Made by a program: the position numbers and the translations under genes. Under the pieces are notes generated by a model. It saw only the letters and a list, made by a program, of their open reading frames with translations, searched no databases and was not told the origin of the DNA. Below are positions 19,318 through 29,530 of a stretch of DNA of 64,000 bases, one piece after another (position 1 is the first letter of the stretch; each line of letters begins with the position of its first letter). Source of the stretch: Mycoplana azooxidifex (GTDB lineage Bacteria > Pseudomonadota > Alphaproteobacteria > Rhizobiales > Rhizobiaceae); NCBI RefSeq assembly GCF_014196765.1, contig NZ_JACIEE010000001.1:1-64000 (forward strand), written 5' to 3'.

Positions 19318-20375
19318 TCCTTCTCACCCGTTTTCTTTCGATTGTTTATCCGCATCGTCATCTCGGCGACGTCCCGAAGGAAGTCACGCATCGGCCTGGC
19401 CGGTATCCCGCCATAGCGCTGACCGGCAGGAATGTCGGCGACGACGCCGCTCATAGCGGCGATCTGCACGCCATCGCCGATGGTGATGTGTCCGTTCACG
19501 CCCGTGGCGCCGCCGATCATCACGCCGTCGCCGATGCGCGTGCTGCCGGCGATCCCGACCTTGCTGACGATGCCGCAATGGCGGCCGATCCGAACGTTGT
19601 GGCCGATCTGCACCTGGTTGTCGATCTTGGTCCCCTCGCCGATCACGGTATCATCCATCGTACCCCGGTCGATCGTCGTGTTGGCCCCGATCTCCACGTC
19701 GTCCTGAATGATGACGCGCCCGACCTGCACAATCTTGATCATGCCGCCCTTCGGACCCGGGCCGTAGCCGAAGCCGTCCTGGCCGATGCAGGCACCCGGG
19801 TGAAGGATGACGCGATTACCGATCAGCGCGCACTGGATCCGGGCACCGGCAGAAATCGTACAGTCACGTCCGATCCGTACGCCGGAACCGATCGTGACGC
19901 CGGGGCCGATCTGCGTGCCCTCCCCGATCTCGACGTCGGCGCCGATCACCGTCATCGGCTCCACGACGACGCCCGCCTCCAGACGCGCGGTCGGATCGAC
20001 ATAGGCTAGCGGCGAGATGCCGGCGGGCTCGGACGTGGTCAATGCCGGACGCATCGCCTCGGGTTGCAGGATCTCGCCTGCGAGCGCAAACGCCATGTGC
20101 GCCCGCTTCGTCTGCAAAACGGTGACGTGATCCGGCACGAGCGACACGAGCGAAGGATCGCAAAGGATGGCGCTTGCCTGGCAGGTCTCGAGCTCTGCCT
20201 TCGCCTTGCGCGACAGCAGGTAGCAGAGGTCGCCCTCCTTCGCCCGATAGACGGGCGAAACGTTGCGCACCAGCCGGGCACCGGCAGTCGGGTCAAGAAG
20301 TTCCGCCCCGAGGCGATTCGCCAGATCATCCAGGCGAACGCCTTCATGCGGCGGAAAGAACCAGTTTTGTTCCAT
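19314..20375 (-). CDS. lpxD: UDP-3-O-(3-hydroxyacyl)glucosamine N-acyltransferase
   Basis: Third committed lipid A step: N-acylation of UDP-3-O-acylglucosamine. The N-terminal uridine-binding domain starts [18 protein letters not shown], a typical rhizobial LpxD start, and is followed by a long hexapeptide beta-helix and the active-site region with histidine in [13 protein letters not shown] use the ATG at 20375 (353 residues) because GGAG is nine bases away and the protein start matches the family; an ATG two codons upstream is too close to that site. Overlaps fabZ by four bases. Confidence 0.96.
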   Translation of the reverse strand: MEQNWFFPPHEGVRLDDLANRLGAELLDPTAGARLVRNVSPVYRAKEGDLCYLLSRKAKAELETCQASAILCDPSLVSLVPDHVTVLQTKRAHMAFALAGEILQPEAMRPALTTSEPAGISPLAYVDPTARLEAGVVVEPMTVIGADVEIGEGTQIGPGVTIGSGVRIGRDCTISAGARIQCALIGNRVILHPGACIGQDGFGYGPGPKGGMIKIVQVGRVIIQDDVEIGANTTIDRGTMDDTVIGEGTKIDNQVQIGHNVRIGRHCGIVSKVGIAGSTRIGDGVMIGGATGVNGHITIGDGVQIAAMSGVVADIPAGQRYGGIPARPMRDFLRDVAEMTMRINNRKKTGEKE

Positions 20376-20425
20376 CAGCATAGACTCCAGAACAGTCCGT
20401 TGTCAGCAGTTCTGGACTGCTTGGA

Positions 20426-22786
20426 TCAGAAGGTCGACGAGATGCCGAACTTGAACCGCTGCGTTTCGTCGAAGTCTTCCTTCACGACCGGGATCGCGTA
20501 GTCGACGCGCAGGGGACCGAACGGCGAAGACCAGATCAGGCTGGCGCCGAGCGATGCCCGCCAGGACATGCTGGTGCCCTCGACGTCGTCGTCGCCGATA
20601 TCGACCTTGTTGCCATAGAGCGTGCCGGCATCGGCGAAGAATGCGCCACGGAAGCCGGCATCACGCGCAACGAATGGCAGCGGGAAGCTCGTTTCCGCCG
20701 AGACCGTGAAATAGGTCGTGCCGCCGATCTCGTCGCCGTTCGCCATGCGCGGACCGATGCCGCCGCTCTCGAAGCCGCGAAGGTCGTTGGCGTTCAGCTG
20801 GAACTGGTCGAAAACGTGTAGGTCGCCGCTGGTCGGGGTCATGTAGCCGGCACCTGCCGACAGCGATCCGATGATGTCTGCATCTTCCAGCAGCGTGCGG
20901 AAATAACGTGCCTTGCCGTAGATCTTGTAGAAATCCGAATCACCGCCCACACCCGCGAATTCCTGGGTGAAGGTCGCGTAGACGCCGTCACGCGGCAGCT
21001 TGCGGTCATCCAGGGTATCGAAGGTCATCGAGTGCGAGATCGAGGAGCGGACCCATGGGCTGCCGTCGACGGCATCCCAATAGGGACGCGACAGGTCGCG
21101 GTCTTCCGGCGCCTTGGCCAGGTCCTCTTCCTCGTCGACGTTCGTGCTGTAGTCCATCTTCGTATAGTTGTACCGCAGCGTCGTCGACAGGTCCTCGGTG
21201 ATCGGCGCGGTGACGCGAAGCGTGAAGCCCTGGTTGTCGACGTCGTAGAAGTCTTCGGAGTTGTCCTCGTTCCGGAACAGGTCGAAGCCTGCGGCCAGTC
21301 GGTAGCCTAGGAAATAGGGCTCGGTGAAGTTCAGGCTGTAGTTACGCGAATCGTCGCCACCGCCGGCGGCGATGCGGATATACTGCCCACGACCGAGGAA
21401 GTTCTTCTCTTCGATAGAGGCTTCGAGCTTGAAGCCGCCGTCGTTGCCCGTCGTGTAACCAGCGCCGATGCCGAAGGTACCGGTCGACTGGTCCTGAACG
21501 TCGACGACCAGGACGACACGGTCGGCGGCACTGCCCGGCGCGGTCGTGATGTTGACCGACGAGAAGAAGCCGAGAGCATCCAGGCGGCGCTTGGCGCTGT
21601 TGATCACTTCCTGGTTGAAGGCGTCGCCTTCGCTGATGTCGAACTCGCGGCGAATGACGAAATCGCGCGTACGTGTGTTGCCGCGGATCTCGATGCGCTC
21701 CACATAGGCGCGCTCGCCCTGGTCAACGAGGTAGTCGACCGCGATCGTGTGGTTTGCGAAGTCGCGATTGCCCCGCGGGGTGACACGGGCAAAGGGATAT
21801 CCGCGCGCGGCAACCACGCGCGAAATCTGGGACATCGAATCCTGGACGTCGTTGGCGCGGTAGACGTCGCCGGCACGCGATTCGACAAGACCCTTCAGCT
21901 GTTCGCCATCGACGCCTTCGACGGTCGATTCGACCGTGATGTCGCCGAACTTGTAGCGCTCGCCTTCCTCGACCGTGAAAGTGATCGCATATTCGTTCGT
22001 GCTCTCGTCCAGAAGGGCTTCCGAGGATACGATCTGGAAATCGGCGTAGCCATGGTTGAAGTAGAACTGGCGCAGCGCCTCTTCGTCGGCGCGAAGCTTC
22101 ATTTCGTCATAGACGTCTTTGCGCGTCAGGAACGACAGCGGGCCGGACTTCTTGGTGTTGACGACGGAGCGCAGGCGGCCGTCACTATAGGAATTGTTGC
22201 CGACGAAGTTGATCGCCGAGATCTTGGTACGGTCGCCTTCGTTGATGACGAAGGCGAGGTTCACGCGGCCGTTGCCGACGTCGTAGGTCTGGGTCGTGAC
22301 CGTCGCGTCACTGCGGCCGATCGCGGCATAGGCATCCTTGATCGCCTGGATATCGCTCTCGACGGTCGTTTCGCTGAACGGACCGAGCGACTGCGAGCGG
22401 ACGACGCCTGCAAGCTTGTCGTCCTTGATCTTGCGGTTGCCGTTGAAGACGACCTGGTTGATCAGGCGGTTCTCGTCGACGACGACGACGAGGGTGCTGC
22501 CGGAAACGCTGATGCGGACATCCGAGAAATAGCCGGTCGCAAACAGCCGGCGCACGGAGGCGTCGATATCGGAATTGCTGAAGGTCTTGCCCGGCTGGAT
22601 CGTGAGATTGGAGCGAACGGTTTCAGCGCTGACACGATCGCCGCCGCGGACATCGATGCGCTGGATAACAGCGGCTTCTGCGGCACTTACGGCAACGAGC
22701 GAGACGGCTGCTCCACCAGCCACCACCATGCTCGTGGAAAGGGCAACGGCAGACACCGCGTTCAAAAATCTTGAACCAGCTTTCAT
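20426..22786 (-). CDS. bamA: Outer membrane protein assembly factor BamA
   Basis: Core of the beta-barrel assembly machine in the outer membrane. The roughly 786-residue protein has a signal peptide (cleavage near AAEAA, residue 40), five POTRA domains over about residues 40-420 (for example IQRIDVRGGDRVSAETVRSN), and a C-terminal 16-strand barrel ending in the aromatic RFKFGISSTF. A GTG at 22792 is an alternative start with AAGG six bases away. It lies between rseP and lpxD, the standard order; the 225 bases before it probably contain an additional promoter. Confidence 0.96.
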   Translation of the reverse strand: MKAGSRFLNAVSAVALSTSMVVAGGAAVSLVAVSAAEAAVIQRIDVRGGDRVSAETVRSNLTIQPGKTFSNSDIDASVRRLFATGYFSDVRISVSGSTLVVVVDENRLINQVVFNGNRKIKDDKLAGVVRSQSLGPFSETTVESDIQAIKDAYAAIGRSDATVTTQTYDVGNGRVNLAFVINEGDRTKISAINFVGNNSYSDGRLRSVVNTKKSGPLSFLTRKDVYDEMKLRADEEALRQFYFNHGYADFQIVSSEALLDESTNEYAITFTVEEGERYKFGDITVESTVEGVDGEQLKGLVESRAGDVYRANDVQDSMSQISRVVAARGYPFARVTPRGNRDFANHTIAVDYLVDQGERAYVERIEIRGNTRTRDFVIRREFDISEGDAFNQEVINSAKRRLDALGFFSSVNITTAPGSAADRVVLVVDVQDQSTGTFGIGAGYTTGNDGGFKLEASIEEKNFLGRGQYIRIAAGGGDDSRNYSLNFTEPYFLGYRLAAGFDLFRNEDNSEDFYDVDNQGFTLRVTAPITEDLSTTLRYNYTKMDYSTNVDEEEDLAKAPEDRDLSRPYWDAVDGSPWVRSSISHSMTFDTLDDRKLPRDGVYATFTQEFAGVGGDSDFYKIYGKARYFRTLLEDADIIGSLSAGAGYMTPTSGDLHVFDQFQLNANDLRGFESGGIGPRMANGDEIGGTTYFTVSAETSFPLPFVARDAGFRGAFFADAGTLYGNKVDIGDDDVEGTSMSWRASLGASLIWSSPFGPLRVDYAIPVVKEDFDETQRFKFGISSTF

Positions 22787-23017
22787 TTTCACAACTTACC
22801 TTTGTTTCAATGTCCCGCGGCGAACTCGAAAACCCGACTCCGGTCACGATGCCGTTTTAACCGCTTTTGCCATACAAGCAAGCACGCCCGTTAATTTCTG
22901 TTTACTTCGATTCGAACCGTGGCCCATAGGCCACTAAAGCTTTCAAACACAGTAAACAGGACCTTAGCGGCACCCCTGCTCCGCCCTTGCTTCCGCGCCT
23001 GAAATACTCGCGCAGGC

Positions 23018-24151
23018 TTACCCGAGCCTACCGAAAGTATCGTTCCAGGTCGCAAACACCGTCAGCATCAGGATCAGCGCCATTCCGATGCGAAAGGCGA
23101 TCTCCTGCGTCCTCGGGCCGACGGGCCGTCCGCGAAGGGCTTCAACCGCATAGAACATCAGGTGCCCCCCATCAAGTACCGGAACGGGCATTAGGTTCAA
23201 AAGTCCAATGGAAACAGACAGAACGGCGGCAAGTTGAAGCAGCGCTGCAACACCGAGGGTCGCCATCTGCCCCGAGGCCTGCGCCACCCGGATCGGTCCG
23301 CCGATCTGATCGGCCTTCATGCGGCCGGTGACGACGTTCGCCAGATAGTCGAAAGTGCCGGTGACGATATACCAACTTTGCAGCGCGCCCTGCCCGATCG
23401 CCTGCAGCGGACCGTATTCCACCACGCGGAAATTGCCCGTTGCCTCGTTCGTCACGATGCCGATGACGCCGACCTCCATCTTGTTTCCGAACTGGTCGGA
23501 AAGCTCCGTGCGCTGCGGCACCATGCGCAGGTCCTGGCTCTCGCCGTCACGTCGGATCGTGACCACGATCGGCACCTCCGGACGCACGCTCACATAGCGG
23601 CGGACATCGTCGAAGGTCCGCACCGGCGCACCGTCGATGGAAACCAGCAGGTCGCCCGGCAGGATGCCCGCGGCAGCCGCGGCACTCGATTCGCGAACCT
23701 CCGCGACCACCGGATCGGCCACCTGCCTGCCGTAGGTCGCAAACGTCACGCTGAAGATGGCGATCGCGAGGACGAAGTTGGCGATCGGTCCGGCCGCGAC
23801 GGTCACCGCGCGCTTCCACAGCGCCGCGCCGAGGAAGGTCCGCGACCGCTCCTCATCCGTCAGGCCGCCCAGCTTGTCGTAGTCCGGGGTGGATGCGGCA
23901 TCCTCGTCACCGTGGAACTTGACGTAGCCGCCGAGCGGAATGGCGCAGAGCTTCCATCGGGTTCCATGGCGATCGTTGAAGCCGGCGATCTCGGGCCCGA
24001 ATCCGACGGAAAAGGCGGTGATGCCGATGCCGCACCAGCGCCCGGCGAGATAGTGCCCCATCTCGTGGATGAAGACGATCAGAGTCAAAACGACCAGGAA
24101 CGGAATGATCGTGCCGGTCACGAGGCCGAACGCTTGCTGCAACAGTTCCAT
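23018..24151 (-). CDS. rseP: RIP metalloprotease RseP (site-2 protease)
   Basis: Intramembrane zinc protease of 377 residues. The HEXXH motif in VFIHEMGHYLAGR (about residues 26-38) sits in the first membrane helix, the third zinc ligand in LMPVPVLDGG near residue 325, and a periplasmic PDZ domain between (VVAEVRESSAAAAAGILPGD). It cleaves anti-sigma factors or remnant signal peptides. It lies 30 bases after cdsA in the envelope cluster. Confidence 0.96.
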   Translation of the reverse strand: MELLQQAFGLVTGTIIPFLVVLTLIVFIHEMGHYLAGRWCGIGITAFSVGFGPEIAGFNDRHGTRWKLCAIPLGGYVKFHGDEDAASTPDYDKLGGLTDEERSRTFLGAALWKRAVTVAAGPIANFVLAIAIFSVTFATYGRQVADPVVAEVRESSAAAAAGILPGDLLVSIDGAPVRTFDDVRRYVSVRPEVPIVVTIRRDGESQDLRMVPQRTELSDQFGNKMEVGVIGIVTNEATGNFRVVEYGPLQAIGQGALQSWYIVTGTFDYLANVVTGRMKADQIGGPIRVAQASGQMATLGVAALLQLAAVLSVSIGLLNLMPVPVLDGGHLMFYAVEALRGRPVGPRTQEIAFRIGMALILMLTVFATWNDTFGRLG

Positions 24152-24181
24152 ATCTGCGATGGGCTCCCTGGAAAGCTGGCG

Positions 24182-25012
24182 TCAAAGGCCAAGAAGAAAT
24201 GCGCCCGTCGATGCGGACTGCTGCCCCGACAACATTGCCGCCAGACTCAGCAGAAACGCCGCGAAACAGGCGAAAACAAGACCATCCACCCGGTCCATGA
24301 CGCCACCGTGACCCGGGATCAGGCGGCTCGAATCCTTGACGCCGAACCGGCGCTTGATGAAGGATTCAAACAGGTCCCCGACCTGGCTGAAGACGGACAG
24401 GATGAAGGCGACAAGCGGGATCCACAGCCCGATCGACGGGAAGAAGCAGAGATAGAGTAAACTGCCGGCGACGATCGCCGAGATCGTGCCTCCGATCGCG
24501 CCGGACCACGTCTTGCCCGGCGAGATCGGCGGAGCAAGCTTCGGTCCGCCGATCGCCCGGCCGACGAAATAGGCGAGGATATCGGTCGCCCACACGACCG
24601 CGAAGACAAACAGCATGGCGATCAGGCCGGTGGCGTCGCCGCCACGGATGGCGGCGAGCGAAATGGCCGTCAGCCCGGCATAGGCGATCCCGCCCGAAAG
24701 CCAGAAGCTCCGCTTGAAGGCCACCGCATGGATCGCCGACAGTACCACCGCACCCGCAACGGTGACGAGCGCGAGTTCCTCCTCGGCGTAGACCACCATG
24801 GCGGCGACGGCCAAAGTTGCGGCCCAGCCGAAGGCGTTGCCGCGCACGTCGGCCTCGGCGAGACGCGTGATCGTCGACCATTCGTAGTAGACCAGAAGGG
24901 CGATGAGGGACGACAGCAGCCGGAACGGCAGGCCGCCGGCCCAGGTGGCAGCAAGCACGACGGCAGCGAGAACGATACCGGATACGATGCGAAGCCGCAG
25001 CTCTGTGCTCAT
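24182..25012 (-). CDS. cdsA: Phosphatidate cytidylyltransferase
   Basis: Integral inner-membrane enzyme making CDP-diacylglycerol from phosphatidate and CTP. The 276-residue protein has about eight hydrophobic helices and the C-terminal CdsA signature running through SQVGDLFESFIKRRFGVKD and PGHGGVMDRVDG, with the upstream SPGKTWSGAIGG. Its ATG overlaps the uppS stop by one base (TGATG), indicating coupling. Confidence 0.95.
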   Translation of the reverse strand: MSTELRLRIVSGIVLAAVVLAATWAGGLPFRLLSSLIALLVYYEWSTITRLAEADVRGNAFGWAATLAVAAMVVYAEEELALVTVAGAVVLSAIHAVAFKRSFWLSGGIAYAGLTAISLAAIRGGDATGLIAMLFVFAVVWATDILAYFVGRAIGGPKLAPPISPGKTWSGAIGGTISAIVAGSLLYLCFFPSIGLWIPLVAFILSVFSQVGDLFESFIKRRFGVKDSSRLIPGHGGVMDRVDGLVFACFAAFLLSLAAMLSGQQSASTGAFLLGL

Positions 25013-25755
25013 CAGGAGCCCACTGCCAGTGTCGGCGCGGGCACGCCGCCGAAGCGACGCTCGCGGCCGGCATAGTTCGCCAGCGCCTGCAGGAAGGTCG
25101 CCCGCGAGAAATCCGGCCAGAACTCGGGCACGAACATGAGCTCCGCATAGGCCGCCTGCCAGAGCAGGAAATTCGACAGGCGCTCCTCGCCGCTGGTGCG
25201 GATGATGAGGTCCGGATCGGGGATGCCCGCCGTGTCCAGGCGCGCGCTGATCAGTTCGGACGTGACCTGCGCGGGGTGAATAAGCCCGATCGAGACATCT
25301 CCGGCAATCGAACGCACGGCCCGGGCGATCTCGTCGCGGGCGCCATAGTTGAAGGCGATCACCAGCGTGATCGATGTGTTGTCCCGGGTCTTCTCCTCCG
25401 CCTCCAGCAGCAGCGGCAGGATGTCGTCACGCAGGTTGGAGCGGTCGCCGATGACCCGGATCCGCACGTTTTCCTTGTGCAGGGTCGCGAGATCCCGGCG
25501 GATGAAGGTCTTCAGCAGGCCCATGAGGTCGGAGACCTCGCTCTCCGGCCGGCTCCAGTTCTCGGACGAAAACGCAAACAGCGTCAGGTATGCGACGCCC
25601 GCGTCGGCGGCGGTGCGCACCGCTTCGCGCACGGACTCCACTCCCTTGCGATGCCCCATGCTTCGCGGCAGGCCGCGAACATTGGCCCAGCGCCCGTTGC
25701 CGTCCATGATGATGGCAACGTGGTTGGGTATGTTCTTCAAAGCATGATGGGTCAT
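25012..25755 (-). CDS. uppS: Isoprenyl transferase (undecaprenyl diphosphate synthase)
   Basis: cis-Prenyltransferase of 247 residues producing the C55 lipid carrier for cell-wall and O-antigen synthesis. Hallmarks are [17 protein letters not shown] with the catalytic Asp, and [11 protein letters not shown]. The C-terminal region includes [20 protein letters not shown]. The ATG at 25755 is chosen because the protein then starts as the family does; the open frame upstream overlaps frr. It couples to cdsA. Confidence 0.95.
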   Translation of the reverse strand: MTHHALKNIPNHVAIIMDGNGRWANVRGLPRSMGHRKGVESVREAVRTAADAGVAYLTLFAFSSENWSRPESEVSDLMGLLKTFIRRDLATLHKENVRIRVIGDRSNLRDDILPLLLEAEEKTRDNTSITLVIAFNYGARDEIARAVRSIAGDVSIGLIHPAQVTSELISARLDTAGIPDPDLIIRTSGEERLSNFLLWQAAYAELMFVPEFWPDFSRATFLQALANYAGRERRFGGVPAPTLAVGS

Positions 25756-25798
25756 CGACGATCCGTGGACGAAAGCGGGAAACCGGGCAAGCCTGCGC

Positions 25799-26359
25799 TC
25801 AGACCTGCATGATTTCCTTTTCCTTCTCGGCAAGCAAGCGATCGACTTCGGAAATCATGTCGTCCGTCATCTTTTGAACTTTTTCGGACTGGCCGCGGCT
25901 GATGTCCTGGCCGATATCGCCATCCTTCTCGGCTTTTTTCAGGTCGTCCATGCCGTCGCGGCGCACGTGACGAACCGCCACCTTGCCCTTCTCGGCATAG
26001 TCGTGGGCGATCTTGACGAGCGAGCGGCGGCGCTCCTCGTTCAGCTCCGGCAGCGGTATGCGCAGGTTCTGGCCGTCGATGATCGGATTCAACCCGAGAT
26101 TGGATTCGCGGATCGCACGGTCGACCGCACCCACCATCTGCTTGTCCCAGACCGAGACGGCCAGCATGCGCGGCTCCGGCACGGTGATATTGGCAACCTG
26201 GTTCAGCGGCATGCGCGATCCATAGGCTTCCACCGTCACCGGGTCGAGAACGTTGGCCGAAGCGCGGCCGGTGCGCAGCGAAGCAATATCGTGCTTGAAC
26301 GCGGAAAGGGCACCATCCATGCGGCGCTTCAGTTCCTTCAGGTCAACACCTTCACTCAT
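25799..26359 (-). CDS. frr: Ribosome recycling factor
   Basis: Splits post-termination ribosomes together with EF-G. The 186-residue length is standard. Landmarks are [20 protein letters not shown] near residue 30 and the C-terminal coiled-coil helices, including [19 protein letters not shown]. It follows pyrH by about 50 bases and precedes uppS in the canonical order. Confidence 0.97.
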   Translation of the reverse strand: MSEGVDLKELKRRMDGALSAFKHDIASLRTGRASANVLDPVTVEAYGSRMPLNQVANITVPEPRMLAVSVWDKQMVGAVDRAIRESNLGLNPIIDGQNLRIPLPELNEERRRSLVKIAHDYAEKGKVAVRHVRRDGMDDLKKAEKDGDIGQDISRGQSEKVQKMTDDMISEVDRLLAEKEKEIMQV

Positions 26360-26412
26360 AGCTTGGGACTCCCGTTATAGGGAAACGGCGCGTCTTGTGC
26401 GCCGTTTCGGAA

Positions 26413-27135
26413 TCAATTGTCGGATACGATGGTCCCGCGACCGCCGCCGGTCAATATTTGTGCAAAACCGCCCTTCTCGTGGATGGAGAAGACGACGATC
26501 GGGATCGCGTTCTCGCGGGCGAGCGCGACGGCTGCGATATCCATGACCGCAAGGCCTTTCTCGAGCACCTCGCCATGCGTCAGCCGGTCGAAACGGGTGG
26601 CGTCGGGGAATTTCTTGGGATCTGCCGAATAGATGCCGTCGACCTGCGTGCCCTTGAAGATGGCCTCGGCGCCGATCTCGGCGGCGCGCAGTGCTGCGGC
26701 TGAATCGGTGGTGAAGAACGGGTTGCCGGTGCCGCCGGCAAAGATCACCACGCGGCCGAGCGACAGGTGATAGAGCGTCGCCCGTTGCGAAAAGCTCTCG
26801 CAGATTTCCGGCATGGCGATGGCGGAGAGAACGACGGTGTCGATGTCGAGCTTGCGCAGCGAGGTCGCCAGCGCCAGCGCGTTGATCACGGTCGCGAGCA
26901 TGCCCATGTGGTCGCCGGTGACACGATCGCCGCCCTTGGAGGCCACGGCGACGCCGCGAAAGATGTTCCCGCCACCGACGACGACACCCACCTCGACCCC
27001 CAGCGCCCGCGCCTCGGCGATGTCGGAGGCGATGCGGTCGGCGACGGCGACGTCGATGCCGAAGCCCTGCGAACCCATCAACGCCTCGCCCGAGGCTTTC
27101 AGCAGAACGCGTTTGTAGATCGGTTTGGCGGACAT
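26413..27135 (-). CDS. pyrH: Uridylate kinase
   Basis: Hexameric bacterial UMP kinase of the amino-acid-kinase fold, making UDP. The 240-residue protein begins YKRVLLKASGEALMG and includes VVVGGGNIFRG, GDHMGMLATVINALAL and the late NAIPIVVFSIHEKGGF. The ATG at 27135 matches the family; the open frame continues upstream without homology. An AGGAG-like site precedes it. Next to tsf and frr as in most proteobacteria. Confidence 0.97.
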   Translation of the reverse strand: MSAKPIYKRVLLKASGEALMGSQGFGIDVAVADRIASDIAEARALGVEVGVVVGGGNIFRGVAVASKGGDRVTGDHMGMLATVINALALATSLRKLDIDTVVLSAIAMPEICESFSQRATLYHLSLGRVVIFAGGTGNPFFTTDSAAALRAAEIGAEAIFKGTQVDGIYSADPKKFPDATRFDRLTHGEVLEKGLAVMDIAAVALARENAIPIVVFSIHEKGGFAQILTGGGRGTIVSDN

Positions 27136-27326
27136 TGGCGCTCCTGGTGGTTGAACTGGACATCGCGGCGAGGCGGATGAGGCAACAGCGGCATCGTCGC
27201 GCGGCAGCGCTCGAGACGCCTTGGGCCTCGCCGTGAGCCGGATACACGAAGGGCACCGCGTTGTCACGCGATGCCCCCCGTCCTTTTCCAAAATCCCTGT
27301 TCTTTTCCCAAATCGGGTAAAGAAAA

Positions 27327-28250
27327 TCAGCCCTTGGCGACAGCTGCCACTTCGGCTGCGAAGTCGCTTTCTTCCTTCTCGACGCCTTCGCCGAGCAGGA
27401 GGCGGGCCATGCCGGTGACTTCGATCGGGGCGCCGGCGAGCTTTTCAGCGTCCTTGATGGCCTGCCCGACCGTGATTTCCGGGTTGATGACGAAGGCCTG
27501 CGAGAGAAGGGCGACTTCCTCGAAGAACTTGCGCATGCGGCCTTCCACCATCTTCTCGATGATGTTGTCCGGCTTGCCCGAAGCGCGCGACTGTTCGATG
27601 AACACGTTGCGTTCGCGCTCGGCAACAGCCGCATCGACCTCTTCCGGGCGGATGGCCAGCGGGTTCGTGGCAGCGATGTGCATGGCGACCTGGCGGCCGA
27701 CCGAATAGAGCACTTCCTTGTCGCCGATCGACTTCAGCGCGACGAGGACGCCGAGCTTGCCGATGCCGTCGCCGGCAGCGTTGTGGATGTAGGTGGCGAC
27801 GACGCCGTCCTCGACCTTCAACAGAGCGGAACGACGCAGCGTCATGTTCTCGCCGATCGTGGCGATCGCGTCCTTGATCGTGTCCTCGACGCTCTTGCCG
27901 GTGGCCGGGTAGGTCGCCTTGGCGATCGCCTCGACGGTGCCGTCGGTGGTCAGCGCGACGTTGGCGACGCCGCGGACGAGTTCCTGGAAGGCCTCGTTGC
28001 GGGCGACGAAGTCGGTCTCCGAGTTGATCTCGACGGCCACGGCCTTGACGCCGCCGCTGACGATGCCGATCAGGCCTTCAGCTGCGGTGCGGCCGGACTT
28101 CTTGTCGGCCTTGGCGATGCCCTTGGCGCGCAGCCAGTCGATCGCGGCTTCCATGTCGCCATTGGTCTCGTTGAGAGCCTTCTTGCAATCCATCATGCCT
28201 GCGCCGGACTTCTCGCGCAGTTCCTTCACCATTGCTGCAGTGATTTCCAT
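27327..28250 (-). CDS. tsf: Translation elongation factor Ts
   Basis: Nucleotide exchange factor for EF-Tu, 307 residues. The N-terminal UBA-like domain and signature [18 protein letters not shown] (about residues 8-25) are clear, and the core has the conserved [15 protein letters not shown], which contacts EF-Tu. The ATG at 28250 agrees with the family start. It is separated from rpsB by 310 bases containing a stem-loop, so its dose relative to S2 may be set there. Confidence 0.97.
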   Translation of the reverse strand: MEITAAMVKELREKSGAGMMDCKKALNETNGDMEAAIDWLRAKGIAKADKKSGRTAAEGLIGIVSGGVKAVAVEINSETDFVARNEAFQELVRGVANVALTTDGTVEAIAKATYPATGKSVEDTIKDAIATIGENMTLRRSALLKVEDGVVATYIHNAAGDGIGKLGVLVALKSIGDKEVLYSVGRQVAMHIAATNPLAIRPEEVDAAVAERERNVFIEQSRASGKPDNIIEKMVEGRMRKFFEEVALLSQAFVINPEITVGQAIKDAEKLAGAPIEVTGMARLLLGEGVEKEESDFAAEVAAVAKG

Positions 28251-28471
28251 CGTCTCGCCTCTTTGCGGGTTCTGCGCCTCGTCTCGCGGAAATCGGAAAA
28301 TTCCCGCACGACAATGGCGCGATTTCATGTTTTCGGCAGCACTCTCGCAGCGTCCCGCGGACGCCCGGCGCGTGCGGCAGCCAATCCACCGTGCGTGTGA
28401 CAGGATGATGACGAATCAGCACCCCGCTGCGCCATTAACGCGCGGACATCGCGCGCATCTGTGGCAAAAGA

Positions 28472-28513
28472 GACAAGGCCGTTCGACCCTCCTGGGAGGT
28501 AAACGGCCTTGTC
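28472..28513 (-). terminator. Stem-loop between rpsB and tsf (terminator or attenuator)
   Basis: GACAAGGCCGTT (28472-28483) pairs perfectly with AACGGCCTTGTC (28502-28513). A nested CCTCC/GGAGG hairpin lies in the loop. On the minus strand the stem is followed by TCTTTT. It begins 47 bases after the rpsB stop, so it probably ends part of the rpsB transcripts. The remaining 28251-28471 shows no gene and may hold a tsf promoter. Confidence 0.75.
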
Positions 28514-28560
28514 CAGATCCTTCAATGGACGTTCAGGAGCGCTCTTCGCGCCCTGTCCTG

Positions 28561-29325
28561 TCAGGCCTGGGCGTCGTCCAGGGCCGGCTCGACCGGGGTC
28601 TCGGCGGAGGCGCCAAGGTCGCGGCCGGACGAGCTCTGCTGACGTGCGATACCGTCGATGGCAGCGCGCGCGATCAGGTCGCAGTAAAGGGCGATGGCGC
28701 GCGAGGCGTCGTCGTTGCCCGGGATCGGGAAGTCGATCGGGTCCGGATCGCAGTTCGAATCGATGATGGCGACGACCGGGATGCCGAGACGCTTGGCTTC
28801 CTGGATGGCGATCGACTCCTTGTTGGTGTCGATGATGAACATCAGGTCCGGCGTGCCGCCCATGTCCTTGATGCCGCCGAGCGCCTTGTCGAGCTTTTCG
28901 CGTTCGCGCTCGAGGTTCAGGCGTTCCTTCTTGGTGAAGCCCGAAGCTTCCGAAGACAGGATTTCGTCGAGCTTGCGCAGGCGCTGGATCGAGTTGGAGA
29001 TCGTCTTCCAGTTCGTCAGCATGCCGCCGAGCCAGCGGGCGTTGACGTAGTACTGGGCCGAACGCTTGGCGGCGTCGGCGATGATTTCCGAAGCCTGGCG
29101 CTTGGTGCCGACGAACAGGACGCGACCGCCACCGGCGACGGTGTCGCTGACGACCTGCAGCGCGCGGTGAAGCAGCGGCACGGTCTGGGCGAGGTCGATG
29201 ATGTGGACGTTGCTACGATCGCCGAAGATGTAGGGCTTCATCTTCGGGTTCCAGCGGTGGGTCTGGTGGCCGAAGTGAACACCAGCTTCCAGAAGCTGGC
29301 GCATGCTGAAATCAGGCAATGCCAT
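28561..29325 (-). CDS. rpsB: 30S ribosomal protein S2
   Basis: Ribosomal protein S2 of 254 residues. It starts [20 protein letters not shown], with the signature region [15 protein letters not shown] and the late [15 protein letters not shown]. The C-terminal tail is Ala/Glu-rich as in other rhizobia. The ATG at 29325 with GGAGAAAAAGGC upstream fixes the start. It is the first gene of the translation and envelope cluster. Confidence 0.97.
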   Translation of the reverse strand: MALPDFSMRQLLEAGVHFGHQTHRWNPKMKPYIFGDRSNVHIIDLAQTVPLLHRALQVVSDTVAGGGRVLFVGTKRQASEIIADAAKRSAQYYVNARWLGGMLTNWKTISNSIQRLRKLDEILSSEASGFTKKERLNLEREREKLDKALGGIKDMGGTPDLMFIIDTNKESIAIQEAKRLGIPVVAIIDSNCDPDPIDFPIPGNDDASRAIALYCDLIARAAIDGIARQQSSSGRDLGASAETPVEPALDDAQA

Positions 29326-29491
29326 GCCTTTTTCTCCTTTTCCGGTTGAACCTCCGCAAGGCGAACAGCAGGACCCGTTAGCCCTGCCACCGGCGGAACG
29401 ATCCGGATTTCTCCCGGAAAGCCCCATGCCTCACGTGTGGAATGCGCTGCCCTTAACCGCAGTCGAGGTCGAAATCAACCCCGGAAGGACG

Positions 29492-29513
29492 AAAAAGCCG
29501 GGATCCGCCCGGC
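29492..29513 (-). terminator. Rho-independent terminator of eipB
   Basis: On the minus strand GCCGGG and CCCGGC (29497-29513) form a short GC stem followed by TTTTTC. It starts 17 bases after the eipB stop. Confidence 0.7.
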
Positions 29514-29530
29514 GCCGGCTACTGCGCCGG

